DNA of 64,000 bases from Acidobacteriaceae bacterium (GTDB lineage: Bacteria > Acidobacteriota > Terriglobia > Terriglobales > Acidobacteriaceae): positions 58,398 through 122,397 of the forward strand of contig PMAT01000080.1 of assembly GCA_003152695.1 (NCBI GenBank), in the 5' to 3' direction. Position 1 is the first letter of the stretch; each line of letters opens with the position of its first letter. This document shows, piece after piece, positions 17,622-25,907 of this stretch. The notes under the pieces are model-generated. The model saw nothing but the letters and a program-made list of their open reading frames with translations, was not told where the DNA came from and made no database searches. The position numbers were made by a program, and so were the translations under genes.

Positions 17622-20162
17622 TTGTCAAAAGGTTTAGTCATCGTCGAGTCGCCCACCAAAGCCAAGACGATCCAAAAATATCTCGGCTCGGGCTATGAGG
17701 TCGAAGCCTCGCTCGGGCACATCAAGGACCTGCCCAAGAAGTCGCTGGGGGTCGATCTTGACGATAATTTCGCGACCGAGTACGTGATCATTCCGGGCAA
17801 GGAGAAGGTCGTCGCCCGGCTGAAGAAGCTGGCGAAAACAGCCAATGCCATCTATCTGGCGCCCGACCCCGACCGCGAAGGGGAAGCCATCGCCGCTCAC
17901 CTGGCCGAAGAACTTGGCGGGGATTCGATTGATGGCAAGAAGAAGAGCAAGAAGGGCGCGGTCGCGATCCGCCGCGTGACGTTCAACGAAATTACCAAGC
18001 GCGCCGTGCAGGAGGCATTCCTCCATCCGCGCGACATCGATAGCAATCTGGTGGATGCGCAGCAGACCCGCCGCGTGCTCGACCGGCTGGTGGGGTACCA
18101 GGTGTCGCCGCTGTTGTGGGACAAAGTGCGCCGGGGGATATCCGCCGGACGCGTGCAAACCGTGGCGTTGCGTCTGATCGTTGAGCGCGAGCGCGATATC
18201 AAGGCGTTCGTCAAGGAAGAGTACTGGACCATTGACGCCCATCTGCACGGCAACAAGCCGCCGAACTTCGCGGCGCGGTTCATTGGGATCGGCGACAAGA
18301 AAACGCCTGTGACGAACGGCGAAGATGCGGCCAAAATCAAGGCTGCGATCGAGGCCGCCGACTGGAGTGTTCGCTCGGTTGACAAGCGCGAGCGCCGGCG
18401 CAGTCCGGCCGCGCCGTTTACCACCAGCAAGTTCCAGCAGGATGCCTCGCGTAAGCTGCGCTTCAGCGTGAAACGCGCCATGATGATCGCCCAGCGCCTG
18501 TATGAAGGCGTTGACCTGGGCGAGGAAGGCACGGTCGGACTCATTACCTACATGCGTACCGACTCACCCCAGGTGTCGAACGACGCCGTGGCCGAGGTGC
18601 GCGAGTTGATCGGCAAGGAGTATGGCAAGGAGTTCTTGCCTGAGGCGCCGAACACGTACAAGTCGAAGAAAAGCGCCCAGGAGGCACACGAAGCGATTCG
18701 CCCGACGGCTGCTTCCCGGCATCCCGACCAGATTAAGCAGTATCTCCACGAAGACGAGTACAAGGTTTACAAGCTCATCTGGCAGCGTTTTGTCGCTTCG
18801 CAGATGAACCCCGCCGTCTTCGACCAGACCACCGTGGAGATTGACGCGAAGACCGGCGGCGACGTTTACCGCTTCCGGGTCACTGGCTCAGTGCTCAAGT
18901 TCGAAGGCTTCCTGAAGGTCTACGAAGAATCGAAAGATGCCAAGGACGAGGAGGACGAGGCGCTAAAGCATAAGCTGCCGGTGCTGAACGAAGGCCAGAA
19001 GCTGACCCTGAAGGAAGTCGATACCGAACAGCATTTTACGGAGCCTCCACCGCGCTTCAACGAGGCTTCGCTGGTGAAGGAACTGGAGGAGCGCGGCATC
19101 GGACGTCCGTCCACCTACGCGGCCATCATCAGCACCATTCAGGAGCGGCAATACGTGCAGAAGATCGGGGGAAAGTTTATTCCTACCGAAATTGGATTTG
19201 TCGTTACCGATCTGCTGGTGGCCAACTTCAAGGACATTTTCGATCTGCAATACACGGCGCGGCTGGAAGAGGAACTCGACGAGATTGAGGACGGCAAGGA
19301 ACGCTGGACCGACGCTCTGGCCGAGTTCTACAAGAAGTTCGAGAAGGAACTCCATTACGCCGAAAAGCACATGGAGAACGTGAAGCGGATGGAGAAGCCC
19401 ACCGACGAAAAGTGCGAGCGGTGCGGCTCACCGCTGGTCATCAAGTGGGGCAAGCACGGGTCGTTTTATGCGTGCAGCGCGTACGACAAGGCCGACCCCA
19501 GCAGTTGCACGTTTACCAAAGAAAATCCCATCGACCTGCCCGACCTCGATTCGGCCGATGTGCAGGAAACCACGCAGGAGGAATACTGCGAGAATTGCGG
19601 CCGGCCGATGGTGCTGAAACGCGGGCGCTTTGGGCAGTTCATGGCTTGCACCGGATATCCCGATTGCAAGACCACGCGCCGGCTCGACCAGGCCAAGAAG
19701 GTCCCCGACATACCGCTCGATGAGAAGTGCCCGCAGTGCGGTCGCAACCTTCTGCTGCGGCATGGCCGCTATGGAGAGTTTATTTCTTGCAGCGGCTATC
19801 CGGAATGCAAGTGGGTGAAACAGAACTACATCGGGGTGAAGTGTCCGCAGTGTGGGACGGGCGAGTTGGCGGAGAAAAAAGCCCGCCGCGGCAACTTCTT
19901 TTACGGATGCTCCAACTATCCGAAGTGCCGGTTCACATCGGCCTACAGGCCGGTGGCTGAGCCCTGTCCGGAGTGTGGCAGCCCGTATCTGCTGGAGAAG
20001 AACCTGAAGTCGGGCAGCTTCCTGGTGTGTCCTAACAACAAACGCACCGAGAGCGACGAGCCTAAGAGCTCAGGCAAGGGCCGCGGAAGGAAGAAAGCCG
20101 GGGATGAAAGTACGGTTAAATGTGACTACTCGCGGGAAATCCAGCCGGAAGCTGTTGCATAA
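17622..20162 (+). CDS. topA: DNA topoisomerase I TopA
   Basis: An 846-residue type IA topoisomerase that relaxes negative supercoils. It has a TTG start with GAGG five bases upstream. The Toprim domain opens with LVIVESPTKAKTIQKYLG and holds APDPDREGEAIAAHL; the catalytic tyrosine is Tyr310 in GLITYMRTDS. After about residue 590 come five zinc-finger-like repeats. The first four have CxxC...C patterns (CERCGSP, CENCGRP, CPQCGRN, CPQCGTG), and the fifth (CPECGSP) keeps only three clear cysteines. The C-terminus is Lys/Arg-rich. The gene follows dprA as in many bacteria; array 3 lies in its upstream gap. Confidence 0.96.
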   Translation: MSKGLVIVESPTKAKTIQKYLGSGYEVEASLGHIKDLPKKSLGVDLDDNFATEYVIIPGKEKVVARLKKLAKTANAIYLAPDPDREGEAIAAHLAEELGGDSIDGKKKSKKGAVAIRRVTFNEITKRAVQEAFLHPRDIDSNLVDAQQTRRVLDRLVGYQVSPLLWDKVRRGISAGRVQTVALRLIVERERDIKAFVKEEYWTIDAHLHGNKPPNFAARFIGIGDKKTPVTNGEDAAKIKAAIEAADWSVRSVDKRERRRSPAAPFTTSKFQQDASRKLRFSVKRAMMIAQRLYEGVDLGEEGTVGLITYMRTDSPQVSNDAVAEVRELIGKEYGKEFLPEAPNTYKSKKSAQEAHEAIRPTAASRHPDQIKQYLHEDEYKVYKLIWQRFVASQMNPAVFDQTTVEIDAKTGGDVYRFRVTGSVLKFEGFLKVYEESKDAKDEEDEALKHKLPVLNEGQKLTLKEVDTEQHFTEPPPRFNEASLVKELEERGIGRPSTYAAIISTIQERQYVQKIGGKFIPTEIGFVVTDLLVANFKDIFDLQYTARLEEELDEIEDGKERWTDALAEFYKKFEKELHYAEKHMENVKRMEKPTDEKCERCGSPLVIKWGKHGSFYACSAYDKADPSSCTFTKENPIDLPDLDSADVQETTQEEYCENCGRPMVLKRGRFGQFMACTGYPDCKTTRRLDQAKKVPDIPLDEKCPQCGRNLLLRHGRYGEFISCSGYPECKWVKQNYIGVKCPQCGTGELAEKKARRGNFFYGCSNYPKCRFTSAYRPVAEPCPECGSPYLLEKNLKSGSFLVCPNNKRTESDEPKSSGKGRGRKKAGDESTVKCDYSREIQPEAVA

Positions 20163-20186
20163 TGAAATGATTGTCAATCCAAAACC

Positions 20187-20205
20187 GCCCGGCCATAAGC
20201 CGGGC
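20187..20205 (+). terminator. Hairpin after topA
   Basis: GCCCGGC and GCCGGGC form a perfect 7-bp stem around a 5-nt loop 25 bp after the topA stop. There is no proper T run, so it is only a weak terminator candidate or an mRNA 3' stabiliser before the VOC gene. Confidence 0.4.
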
Positions 20206-20228
20206 ATTCCTTCGAGAAGGGGTGAAAC

Positions 20229-20708
20229 ATGGCAGGACAATTGAAAGGTGCGACGATCATTGCCCACCTGATCGTCAATGACGGTCCCAAGGCGGTGGAC
20301 TTCTACAAGAAGGCATTTGGGGCAGAAATCCTGGGCGTGCACAAAACGCCGGACGGAAAGGTAATGCACGCGGAGTTGAGCGTCGGAGGCGCCAGGCTCA
20401 TGTTGGCGGACGAATTTCCCGGCATGGGATCTGGTTCGGCCAAGACGCTGGGCGGCAGCCCGGTGGTGCTGAATCTGTACGTACAGGAAGACGTCGACGG
20501 CCTGTTCAACCAAGCCGTTGGTGCAGGGGGAACCGTGGTGATGCCGCTGGCAAACCAGTTCTGGGGTGATCGCTACGGCCAGATCAAGGACCCCTTTGGC
20601 CATCTCTGGGCTTTGGGACAACATGTGGAAGACGTTGCCCCGGAGGAGATGGAACGCCGGGCCCGCGAGGCCTTTGCTCAGATGGCGAAACCCGGCGGCC
20701 AAGAATAG
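20229..20708 (+). CDS. VOC family (PhnB/glyoxalase-like) protein
   Basis: A 159-residue protein of two beta-alpha-beta-beta-beta modules. PKAVDFYKKAFGAE at the start and DRYGQIKDPFGHLWALG near the end are typical of the PhnB-like branch of the vicinal-oxygen-chelate superfamily. Members range from metal-dependent isomerases to resistance proteins, and the metal ligands are not conserved enough here to choose. AAGGGG precedes the ATG. It sits between topA and a small helical protein and could be co-transcribed with the latter (102-bp gap). Confidence 0.85.
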   Translation: MAGQLKGATIIAHLIVNDGPKAVDFYKKAFGAEILGVHKTPDGKVMHAELSVGGARLMLADEFPGMGSGSAKTLGGSPVVLNLYVQEDVDGLFNQAVGAGGTVVMPLANQFWGDRYGQIKDPFGHLWALGQHVEDVAPEEMERRAREAFAQMAKPGGQE

Positions 20709-20810
20709 ATGCCAGCAGACTCAGTCGTCTCGGGGCGCCACCAACATCGCGCCCCCCATGCTGTTAATGCTGGCGATGAACGCCTTCGAACCTAACCATA
20801 GGGAGAATCT

Positions 20811-21263
20811 ATGAGCACCTCACAAGCCACACATCAAGACGCCGAACTTATCCTGAAGCTTTATGATCTACGCCGGGAGCCGGTCATGCGCGAAGCCCGC
20901 AATTTCGTAGTTGGCTTTGCGCCCAAGTCCGTGGATGAAATTCTCGCCCTCACCAACGCGTTTGGCAGCAAGGAAAATGCATATCTTCGCCAGGTGTACG
21001 GTTATTGGGAGATGGCCGCTGCCTTGGTTGTCCATGGGACCCTGAACGCGCTGCTCGTCTACGATACCTGTCAGGAAATGTACTTCGCGTACGGCAAAAT
21101 CCAGCCGTTCCTGGAGGAATTTCGGCGGAAGTCGGGAATGCCAGACTTCCTTTCCAACCTGCAGAAAGTCGTTGAGGGTTCTGCCGAGGGACGCGAGCGG
21201 CTCGCGCGCGTGCAGAAGCGGCAGGCGGAGGTGGCTGCGGCAGCTGTCCGGCAGCACGCCTAG
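20811..21263 (+). CDS. Conserved-looking helical protein of unknown function
   Basis: A 150-residue soluble, predominantly helical protein with no signal peptide. LKLYDLRREPVMREARNFV and YLRQVYGYWEMAAALVVHG are its most distinctive segments, and the C-terminus is a charged coiled-coil-like helix. GGGAG precedes the ATG at 20811. I do not recognise a family with confidence. Its stop overlaps the stop of the convergent mlaF by four bases. Confidence 0.65.
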   Translation: MSTSQATHQDAELILKLYDLRREPVMREARNFVVGFAPKSVDEILALTNAFGSKENAYLRQVYGYWEMAAALVVHGTLNALLVYDTCQEMYFAYGKIQPFLEEFRRKSGMPDFLSNLQKVVEGSAEGRERLARVQKRQAEVAAAAVRQHA

Positions 21264-22105
21264 CTTAGATATTCGCGGATGTAGGGATCGTTGCTGCGCA
21301 GCATATCGGCGGCGGTTCCTTCGAAGATGATCTGTCCATCCCGCAGCATCAGAAACCTGGTGTGGAGGTCGCGGACGCCACCGTCAGCGACCGGTACCAT
21401 CTTGTTCTGCTTCTGGTCGAAGCAGTGGCTCGCCATGGTGAACGCGTCTTGCAGACGGCTGGTCACCAGCAGGGAGCTTGTCCCATAGACGTCGCGCTGC
21501 TTGACAATGAGCTCGATGATCGTATCCGACGTAACCGGGTCGAGGCCACCGGTGGGGGAATCGTAAAGGATGACTTCCGGCCGGGTGATGATGGCGCGCG
21601 CAATTGCCACCCGGCGCCGCATACCGCCGGAGAGCTCAGAGGGGAACAGATCGACGGTGTGCTCCAGTTCGACGAAGCGCAAGGCCTCCAGCACCCGCGC
21701 GTGGATTTCATCGGTCAGCCTGCCGGTCTCTTCCATGAGGCGATAAGCGACGTTTTCCTCCACCGTCAAGGAATCGAAGAGCGCGCTCTCCTGGAAGACC
21801 ATGCCGATCTTGCGCCGTAACGCGAATAGGTCCTCCTCGCGCATCTGCGTAATCTCTTCGCCGAGGACCGTGATGCGCCCAGCGTCAGGCTTCAGTAATC
21901 CGAGGGCCAGTTTCAAGACCAAGGTTTTTCCCGTGCCCGCCTCACCCATCAGGATCTTGGTTTCACCATGGGGCAGTTGAAAAGAAATACCCCCCAGCAC
22001 CGGGTGATCGAAACCAATTTCGACTTTTTCGAAGCGAATGGCGGCGTCAGCCTTGGATGTGGCTGTGGGTTGGCGCTGCTCGGCCGGCGGTGCGAGGCTG
22101 GACAT
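21260..22105 (-). CDS. mlaF: MlaF-like ABC ATPase lacking the catalytic glutamate
   Basis: A 281-residue ATPase of the MlaF family (phospholipid/intermembrane transport). Walker A is GEAGTGKT (54-61) and the signature LSGGM (158-162). Walker B reads VILYDSP (178-184): Ser183 replaces the catalytic Glu, and the switch position reads VTSRLQ instead of VTHD. The D-loop GLDP is normal. A segment about residues 212-240, with a Lys/Gln-rich loop, is longer than usual. Its ATG overlaps the TAA of mlaE by one base (TAATG), so the two are translationally coupled. A second MlaF-like ATPase with the missing residues intact lies at 24301. No MlaD, MlaB or MlaC gene is present in the window. Confidence 0.85.
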   Translation of the reverse strand: MSSLAPPAEQRQPTATSKADAAIRFEKVEIGFDHPVLGGISFQLPHGETKILMGEAGTGKTLVLKLALGLLKPDAGRITVLGEEITQMREEDLFALRRKIGMVFQESALFDSLTVEENVAYRLMEETGRLTDEIHARVLEALRFVELEHTVDLFPSELSGGMRRRVAIARAIITRPEVILYDSPTGGLDPVTSDTIIELIVKQRDVYGTSSLLVTSRLQDAFTMASHCFDQKQNKMVPVADGGVRDLHTRFLMLRDGQIIFEGTAADMLRSNDPYIREYLS

Positions 22106-22884
22106 TAGTACTGGAAGATCCCCATAAGCAGTCGGGTGACGAAAAAATCGCTGACCAGGATGAGCACCGACGCTGCGACCACTGCTTGCGTGGTAGCTCG
22201 TCCCACGCCTTGCGTGCCGCCCTTGGCGGACAGGCCGTAGTAACAGCCGATGCTGGAGATGATAAAGCCGAACAACACGGGTTTACACAAGCCCATAAAC
22301 ACGTCTCCAAAGCGCAGCGCCTGGTAAGCGGTGGTCCAGTACTGGTTGGGATCCAGTCCCAACAGGAGGTACGAGATCACGAATCCGCCCGTCAACCCCA
22401 CCAGGTTAGAGATGATGCTGAGGAAGAACAGCATAATCATGCTGGCGACGACGCGCGGCGTAACCAGTTTCTTGGATGGATCAACTCCCATGGAGCGCAT
22501 GGCGTCGATCTGCTCGGTGACTTTCATGGAGCCCAATTCGCTGGCCATACCGCTGGAGTTGCGGCCAGCTACCATTAGTCCCGTCAGCACCGGGCCCAGC
22601 TCGCGCACCATCGACAGCGAAACCAGTTTGCCGGTCAACGACAGCGAACCGAATTGCTGCAAAGTGCTGGAGGTTTGCAGCGCCAGCACCGCACCGGTGA
22701 AGAAACCCGTCAGGATCACGATGGGCAGCGATCCGACTCCGATGGAATCGGCCTGCAACAGGGTGTCAGCAAAGTAGCGAGGATGCCCGAAGATATTGGT
22801 AAGCGAGCGGCCGGCGAGCAGGGAGTAATCCTGCACCGCCTCCACTTGTTCCTTAGCGATTTCCGTCAGCGAGAAAATTGGCAT
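22105..22884 (-). CDS. mlaE: MlaE-family ABC permease
   Basis: A 259-residue inner-membrane permease with five or so hydrophobic segments. FTGAVLALQTSSTLQQFG, REMGPVLTGLMVAGR-like (RELGPVLTGLMVAGR), ELGSMKVTEQIDAMRSMG and the C-terminal GCYYGLSAKGGTQGVGRATTQAVV are classic MlaE (Trans-permease YrbE) motifs. It forms the membrane core of Mla-type lipid transporters together with MlaF. It is the first gene of a two-gene minus-strand operon. The start at 22884 has only a weak ribosome site. The upstream gap to 23125 is a divergent promoter region. Confidence 0.92.
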   Translation of the reverse strand: MPIFSLTEIAKEQVEAVQDYSLLAGRSLTNIFGHPRYFADTLLQADSIGVGSLPIVILTGFFTGAVLALQTSSTLQQFGSLSLTGKLVSLSMVRELGPVLTGLMVAGRNSSGMASELGSMKVTEQIDAMRSMGVDPSKKLVTPRVVASMIMLFFLSIISNLVGLTGGFVISYLLLGLDPNQYWTTAYQALRFGDVFMGLCKPVLFGFIISSIGCYYGLSAKGGTQGVGRATTQAVVAASVLILVSDFFVTRLLMGIFQY

Positions 22885-23054
22885 GCTTGGTTCCGAAAAA
22901 GCGATACGAACGAAAATATATCAGAGCGGCAGGGCTGGACTGGGTTTCCGAGGGCGATGGGCCGCCGAACCGGCCAATTCCAAGGAAAAACTGGCCGTCA
23001 ATGCGGCCCAGGCATGATCTCACTGCCGGGCAAAAGCGTACTCGATTCGACACT

Positions 23055-23083
23055 TTGCGTGTAGGGGCGCATTCGTTTACTAT
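23055..23083 (+). promoter_or_regulatory. Likely sigma-70 promoter for the 23125 gene
   Basis: TTGCGT (23055-23060), 17-bp spacer, TACTAT (23078-23083), about 40 bp before the ATG at 23125, which itself follows AGGAGG. Confidence 0.4.
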
Positions 23084-23124
23084 GCAATGCCTAGCTGTGG
23101 ACCGGCACGCCAGGAGGCGGCCAT

Positions 23125-23520
23125 ATGGCGTTTCAGGTTGATCGAAGCCCGTTCGATCCGGAATCAGGGTTCGAGTATTACATTTGCTTCAAACCTCCGA
23201 CCGAGGTCGAGGGTGACGAAGTAGAGTCGCGGATTTCCGTCGAGGCGGCACTCTCCGTGTCGGAAACGGGGGATGTGGCCGATATCAGCTTTATGCTGCC
23301 CAAAATGTGCCGCAACGATTACGCCCTTTCCTTCCTGAAACGCGATCCGACGGCAGCCTGCGTGGAGAACCGCGTGTTTATTGCCTTGCCGGGACTGAAC
23401 GGCGATGCGGTGTTCAACGCTCCAGCGACCCTCGAACTGGACCACGCCGGACGTATTGTCGCCATCGAAATCAACGGCTGCATTCCCAAGACCAGCACAT
23501 TTCGCCCCGGCCACGCATAA
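23125..23520 (+). CDS. Hypothetical protein, 131 aa
   Basis: A small soluble acidic protein with AGGAGG eight bases before the ATG. The sequence suggests a beta-rich fold: a run of alternating strands about residues 15-60, a central CRNDYALSFLKRDP, then a strand pair with ATLELDHAGRIVAIEING, resembling the end of DUF2283-like small proteins but too weakly to assign. No signal peptide or membrane segment. It lies in a divergent pair with mlaE and upstream of mobA on the same strand (about 170 bp gap). Function unknown. Confidence 0.65.
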   Translation: MAFQVDRSPFDPESGFEYYICFKPPTEVEGDEVESRISVEAALSVSETGDVADISFMLPKMCRNDYALSFLKRDPTAACVENRVFIALPGLNGDAVFNAPATLELDHAGRIVAIEINGCIPKTSTFRPGHA

Positions 23521-23689
23521 CGCCGCTCTTCGCTTGTGCGCGAAAGTCGCAAATCTACAGCGAATTTAGAACTAGAGGGTTTGGCAGGAGCACGTACTGG
23601 ACGAGACCAGGCCGGCCCCCAAGGGTCACATCCGAGTTGTCTTGGCGAAAAGCGAATGGAGAACAGCTGAAGTCCGGTATGATGTCGGC

Positions 23690-24304
23690 GTGGACGATGT
23701 AACTGCATTCATCCTGGCGGGCGGGCGCAGCTCACGCATGGGGTCAGACAAAGCGCTGCTCGTGGTCGGCAACCAGACGCTGCTGGAGCGCGCATTGCAC
23801 ACTGCTGCCGCCGTCGCCAACACGGTTTTTATCGCCGGTCCGCGCGATCGTTATGCGCAATACGGCGATGTGGTAGAGGATGTCTTCCCCGATTGCGGCC
23901 CGCTTGGCGGAATCCACGCTGCCTTATGTATTACCAAAACGGAGCTCAACCTGATGCTTGCGGTGGATACGCCTTCGGTAGGTCCGGATTTTCTCGCCTG
24001 GCTACTGGAGCAGGCGCGCGCCAGCAGCGAGCTTATCGTGGTTCCCGAGGCGCTGGGCGGGCTGCAACCCCTGGCCGCGGTTTACCATCGCTCTGTGCGA
24101 GACGTGGCTGAACAGGCGCTGAGGAGGGGTGATTATAAAATCGGACATTTGTTTTCGCTTGCGCCTACGCGGTATATCTCCGAAGCTGAAATCCGTGCTG
24201 CGGGTTTCTCGCCGATGCTCTTTCGCAATGTGAATACTTTTGAAGAATATGAAGATCTGGTACAGAAGGAGGATGCCCTGCGCGTGAGAGGCAACGCCGA
24301 ATGA
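23690..24304 (+). CDS. mobA: Molybdenum cofactor guanylyltransferase MobA
   Basis: About 204 residues from a GTG at 23690. The nucleotide-binding opening FILAGGRSSRMGSDKALL, the CGPLGGIHAAL segment, VDTP metal-binding aspartate region and the terminal NVNTFEEYEDL fit MobA, which attaches GMP to molybdopterin to make the bis-MGD cofactor. A formate dehydrogenase needing that cofactor lies 27 kb away. The start is uncertain: the frame extends to a TTG at 23642 and no ribosome site is clear, but family members begin just before AFILAGG. The stop overlaps the next ATPase start by four bases (ATGA). Confidence 0.88.
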   Translation: MDDVTAFILAGGRSSRMGSDKALLVVGNQTLLERALHTAAAVANTVFIAGPRDRYAQYGDVVEDVFPDCGPLGGIHAALCITKTELNLMLAVDTPSVGPDFLAWLLEQARASSELIVVPEALGGLQPLAAVYHRSVRDVAEQALRRGDYKIGHLFSLAPTRYISEAEIRAAGFSPMLFRNVNTFEEYEDLVQKEDALRVRGNAE

Positions 24305-25098
24305 ACGAAGGAAAGCCCTATATCGAATTCCAGGATGTGCACAAAGCATTCGGCAGCAACGTCGTGCTCAACGGCGTGAGTTTCAACGTCATGCCGGGCG
24401 AGACGGTTTGCATCCTAGGGCGAAGCGGGGTAGGGAAGTCGGTGGCGCTGCACGAGATCATGGGCTTCCTTAAGCCCGACAAGGGGCGGGTTTGGGTAGC
24501 TTATGAAGACATTACCAATTATGGCGAAGAGGACATGGAGCGCATTCGCAAGAAGGTGACCATGGTGTTTCAGAATGGAGCGCTCTTCGATTCCCTGACG
24601 ATTGGCGAGAATATTGCGTTTCCTCTGCGCGAACGGGGCGGTTTGCAGGAGGAGCAGATCTATCAGATCATCGACGGCCTGCTTGAAATGGTGGGCGTGC
24701 GGGAATTCCGCGACATGCTACCCTCCGACCTGTCGACCGGCATGAAGCGTTCCGTGGCCATTGCCCGCGCGCTGGCGGCGCAGCCCGATGCGGTGCTCTA
24801 CGATGAGCCCACCACCATGGTCGATCCGCTGATGGCGCACCTGCTGGGCGACTTGATCAAGAAACTCAAGAAGCAGTTGAAGCTGACCAGCATCGTAGTC
24901 ACCCACGACATGGCCCTCGCCAAGAAGCTGTCCGACCGCCTGCTGTTTCTGCACGAGGCGCGCGCCATCTTCTTTGGGACCTTTGCGGAAATGGCTAACT
25001 GCAAGGAGCCCATCGTGCAGGAATTCCTCGAACTCGACTCGCTGGACTTCGAGCACTACTTCGGGGCGCAACGTCCGCCACACGAACCACGGGTGTAA
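24301..25098 (+). CDS. MlaF-like ABC ATPase with altered signature motif
   Basis: A 265-residue ATPase of the MlaF family. Walker A is GRSGVGKS (40-47), Walker B VLYDEP with Glu169 present, and the switch histidine His202 is in VVTHD. The signature is LSTGM (144-148) instead of LSGG, and the D-loop is MVDP instead of GLDP. These departures are complementary to those of the ATPase at 21260 (see findings). It overlaps mobA by four bases, an unusual operon partner, and ends 24 bp from the convergent ribE. Substrate is inferred to be a lipid only from family membership. Confidence 0.85.
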   Translation: MNEGKPYIEFQDVHKAFGSNVVLNGVSFNVMPGETVCILGRSGVGKSVALHEIMGFLKPDKGRVWVAYEDITNYGEEDMERIRKKVTMVFQNGALFDSLTIGENIAFPLRERGGLQEEQIYQIIDGLLEMVGVREFRDMLPSDLSTGMKRSVAIARALAAQPDAVLYDEPTTMVDPLMAHLLGDLIKKLKKQLKLTSIVVTHDMALAKKLSDRLLFLHEARAIFFGTFAEMANCKEPIVQEFLELDSLDFEHYFGAQRPPHEPRV

Positions 25099-25122
25099 AC
25101 GATATGGTCGTTCCGGCCGGCT

Positions 25123-25767
25123 TCAGAAACCTTGCGCGACCAACCGCTCTACGGTCAGCGCTCCGCTCTGCTCATCGCGCCTGGTCCATTTCTCCAGATA
25201 CTTGGCGATAATGTCGGTCTCGATGTTCACTGGATCGCCGGGCTTCAGCGAAGCCAGGTTCGTCATCTTCACGGTGTGCGGGATGATGGCAATGGTGAGC
25301 CGCAAACCGTCCAGCTTCGCCACCGTGAGGCTGATGCCTTCAATGGCGATGGAGCCCTTGAACACGACATACTTTTCCAGCTCCTCCGGGATATCGATGA
25401 GCAGCCAGAAGTCGTCCGCGTTGGCAATTGGCTCCAGCCCCACGAGGCGGCCCGTGCCATCCACGTGTCCTTGCACCATATGACCGCCCATGCGGCCGTC
25501 CGCCTTCAGCGGTAACTCCAGGTTTACCAGCGCCCCCTCGGTGATGCGAGAGAGCGAGGTCAGCCTCCAGGTTTCGGCGGCTAGGTCGGCGCAGAAAGAT
25601 TGCGGCGTGATATCGAGCGCGGTCAGGCAGACGCCGCTGACGGCCACGCTGTTCCCCTGCTGTAACTCCTTCGCGCTGGTCGGGGCGTAGATGGTGATGC
25701 GGTGATTGCCGCCGCGTTCGACAATGCTGGCAATGGTTCCGACTTCTTCGACGAGTCCTGTAAACAT
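25123..25767 (-). CDS. ribE: Riboflavin synthase, alpha subunit
   Basis: From the ATG at 25767 (GAGGT nine bases upstream) the product has 214 residues. It opens with the invariant MFTGLVEEVG and contains two lumazine-binding repeats, with SVAVSGVCLT in the first and GSIAIEGISLTV in the second, and the GHMVQGHVDGTG linker. It dismutates two 6,7-dimethyl-8-ribityllumazine molecules to riboflavin. It is the third gene of ftsY-ribD-ribE on the minus strand, with a 127-bp gap from ribD that is filled by two heptad arrays. No FMN riboswitch was seen. Confidence 0.94.
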   Translation of the reverse strand: MFTGLVEEVGTIASIVERGGNHRITIYAPTSAKELQQGNSVAVSGVCLTALDITPQSFCADLAAETWRLTSLSRITEGALVNLELPLKADGRMGGHMVQGHVDGTGRLVGLEPIANADDFWLLIDIPEELEKYVVFKGSIAIEGISLTVAKLDGLRLTIAIIPHTVKMTNLASLKPGDPVNIETDIIAKYLEKWTRRDEQSGALTVERLVAQGF

Positions 25768-25786
25768 GATGATGACCTCGAAATGC

Positions 25787-25814
25787 AGCAATTAGCAATT
25801 GGCACTTAGCCTTT
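25787..25814. repeat. Degenerate 7-bp tandem array 4 (agcaatt)
   Basis: Units agcaatt, agcaatt, ggcactt and agccttt lie 20 bp upstream of ribE, in the ribD-ribE gap. They are roughly the reverse complement of array 5, so the two could pair as a long imperfect stem in the ribD-ribE transcript. Confidence 0.7.
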
Positions 25815-25865
25815 CGCCTGTCATTTACAGGTCAAACGGTGAGAGCTTTCTCATCATTAGCCGCA

Positions 25866-25907
25866 GCTAATTGCTAAATGCTAAATGCCAAATGCTAAGT
25901 GCTTCCT
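25866..25907. repeat. Degenerate 7-bp tandem array 5 (gctaaat), overlapping the ribD stop
   Basis: Six units: gctaatt, gctaaat, gctaaat, gccaaat, gctaagt and gcttcct. The ribD stop codon (plus-strand cta at 25895-25897) lies inside the fifth unit, so the last codons of ribD are repeat-derived. Confidence 0.8.
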
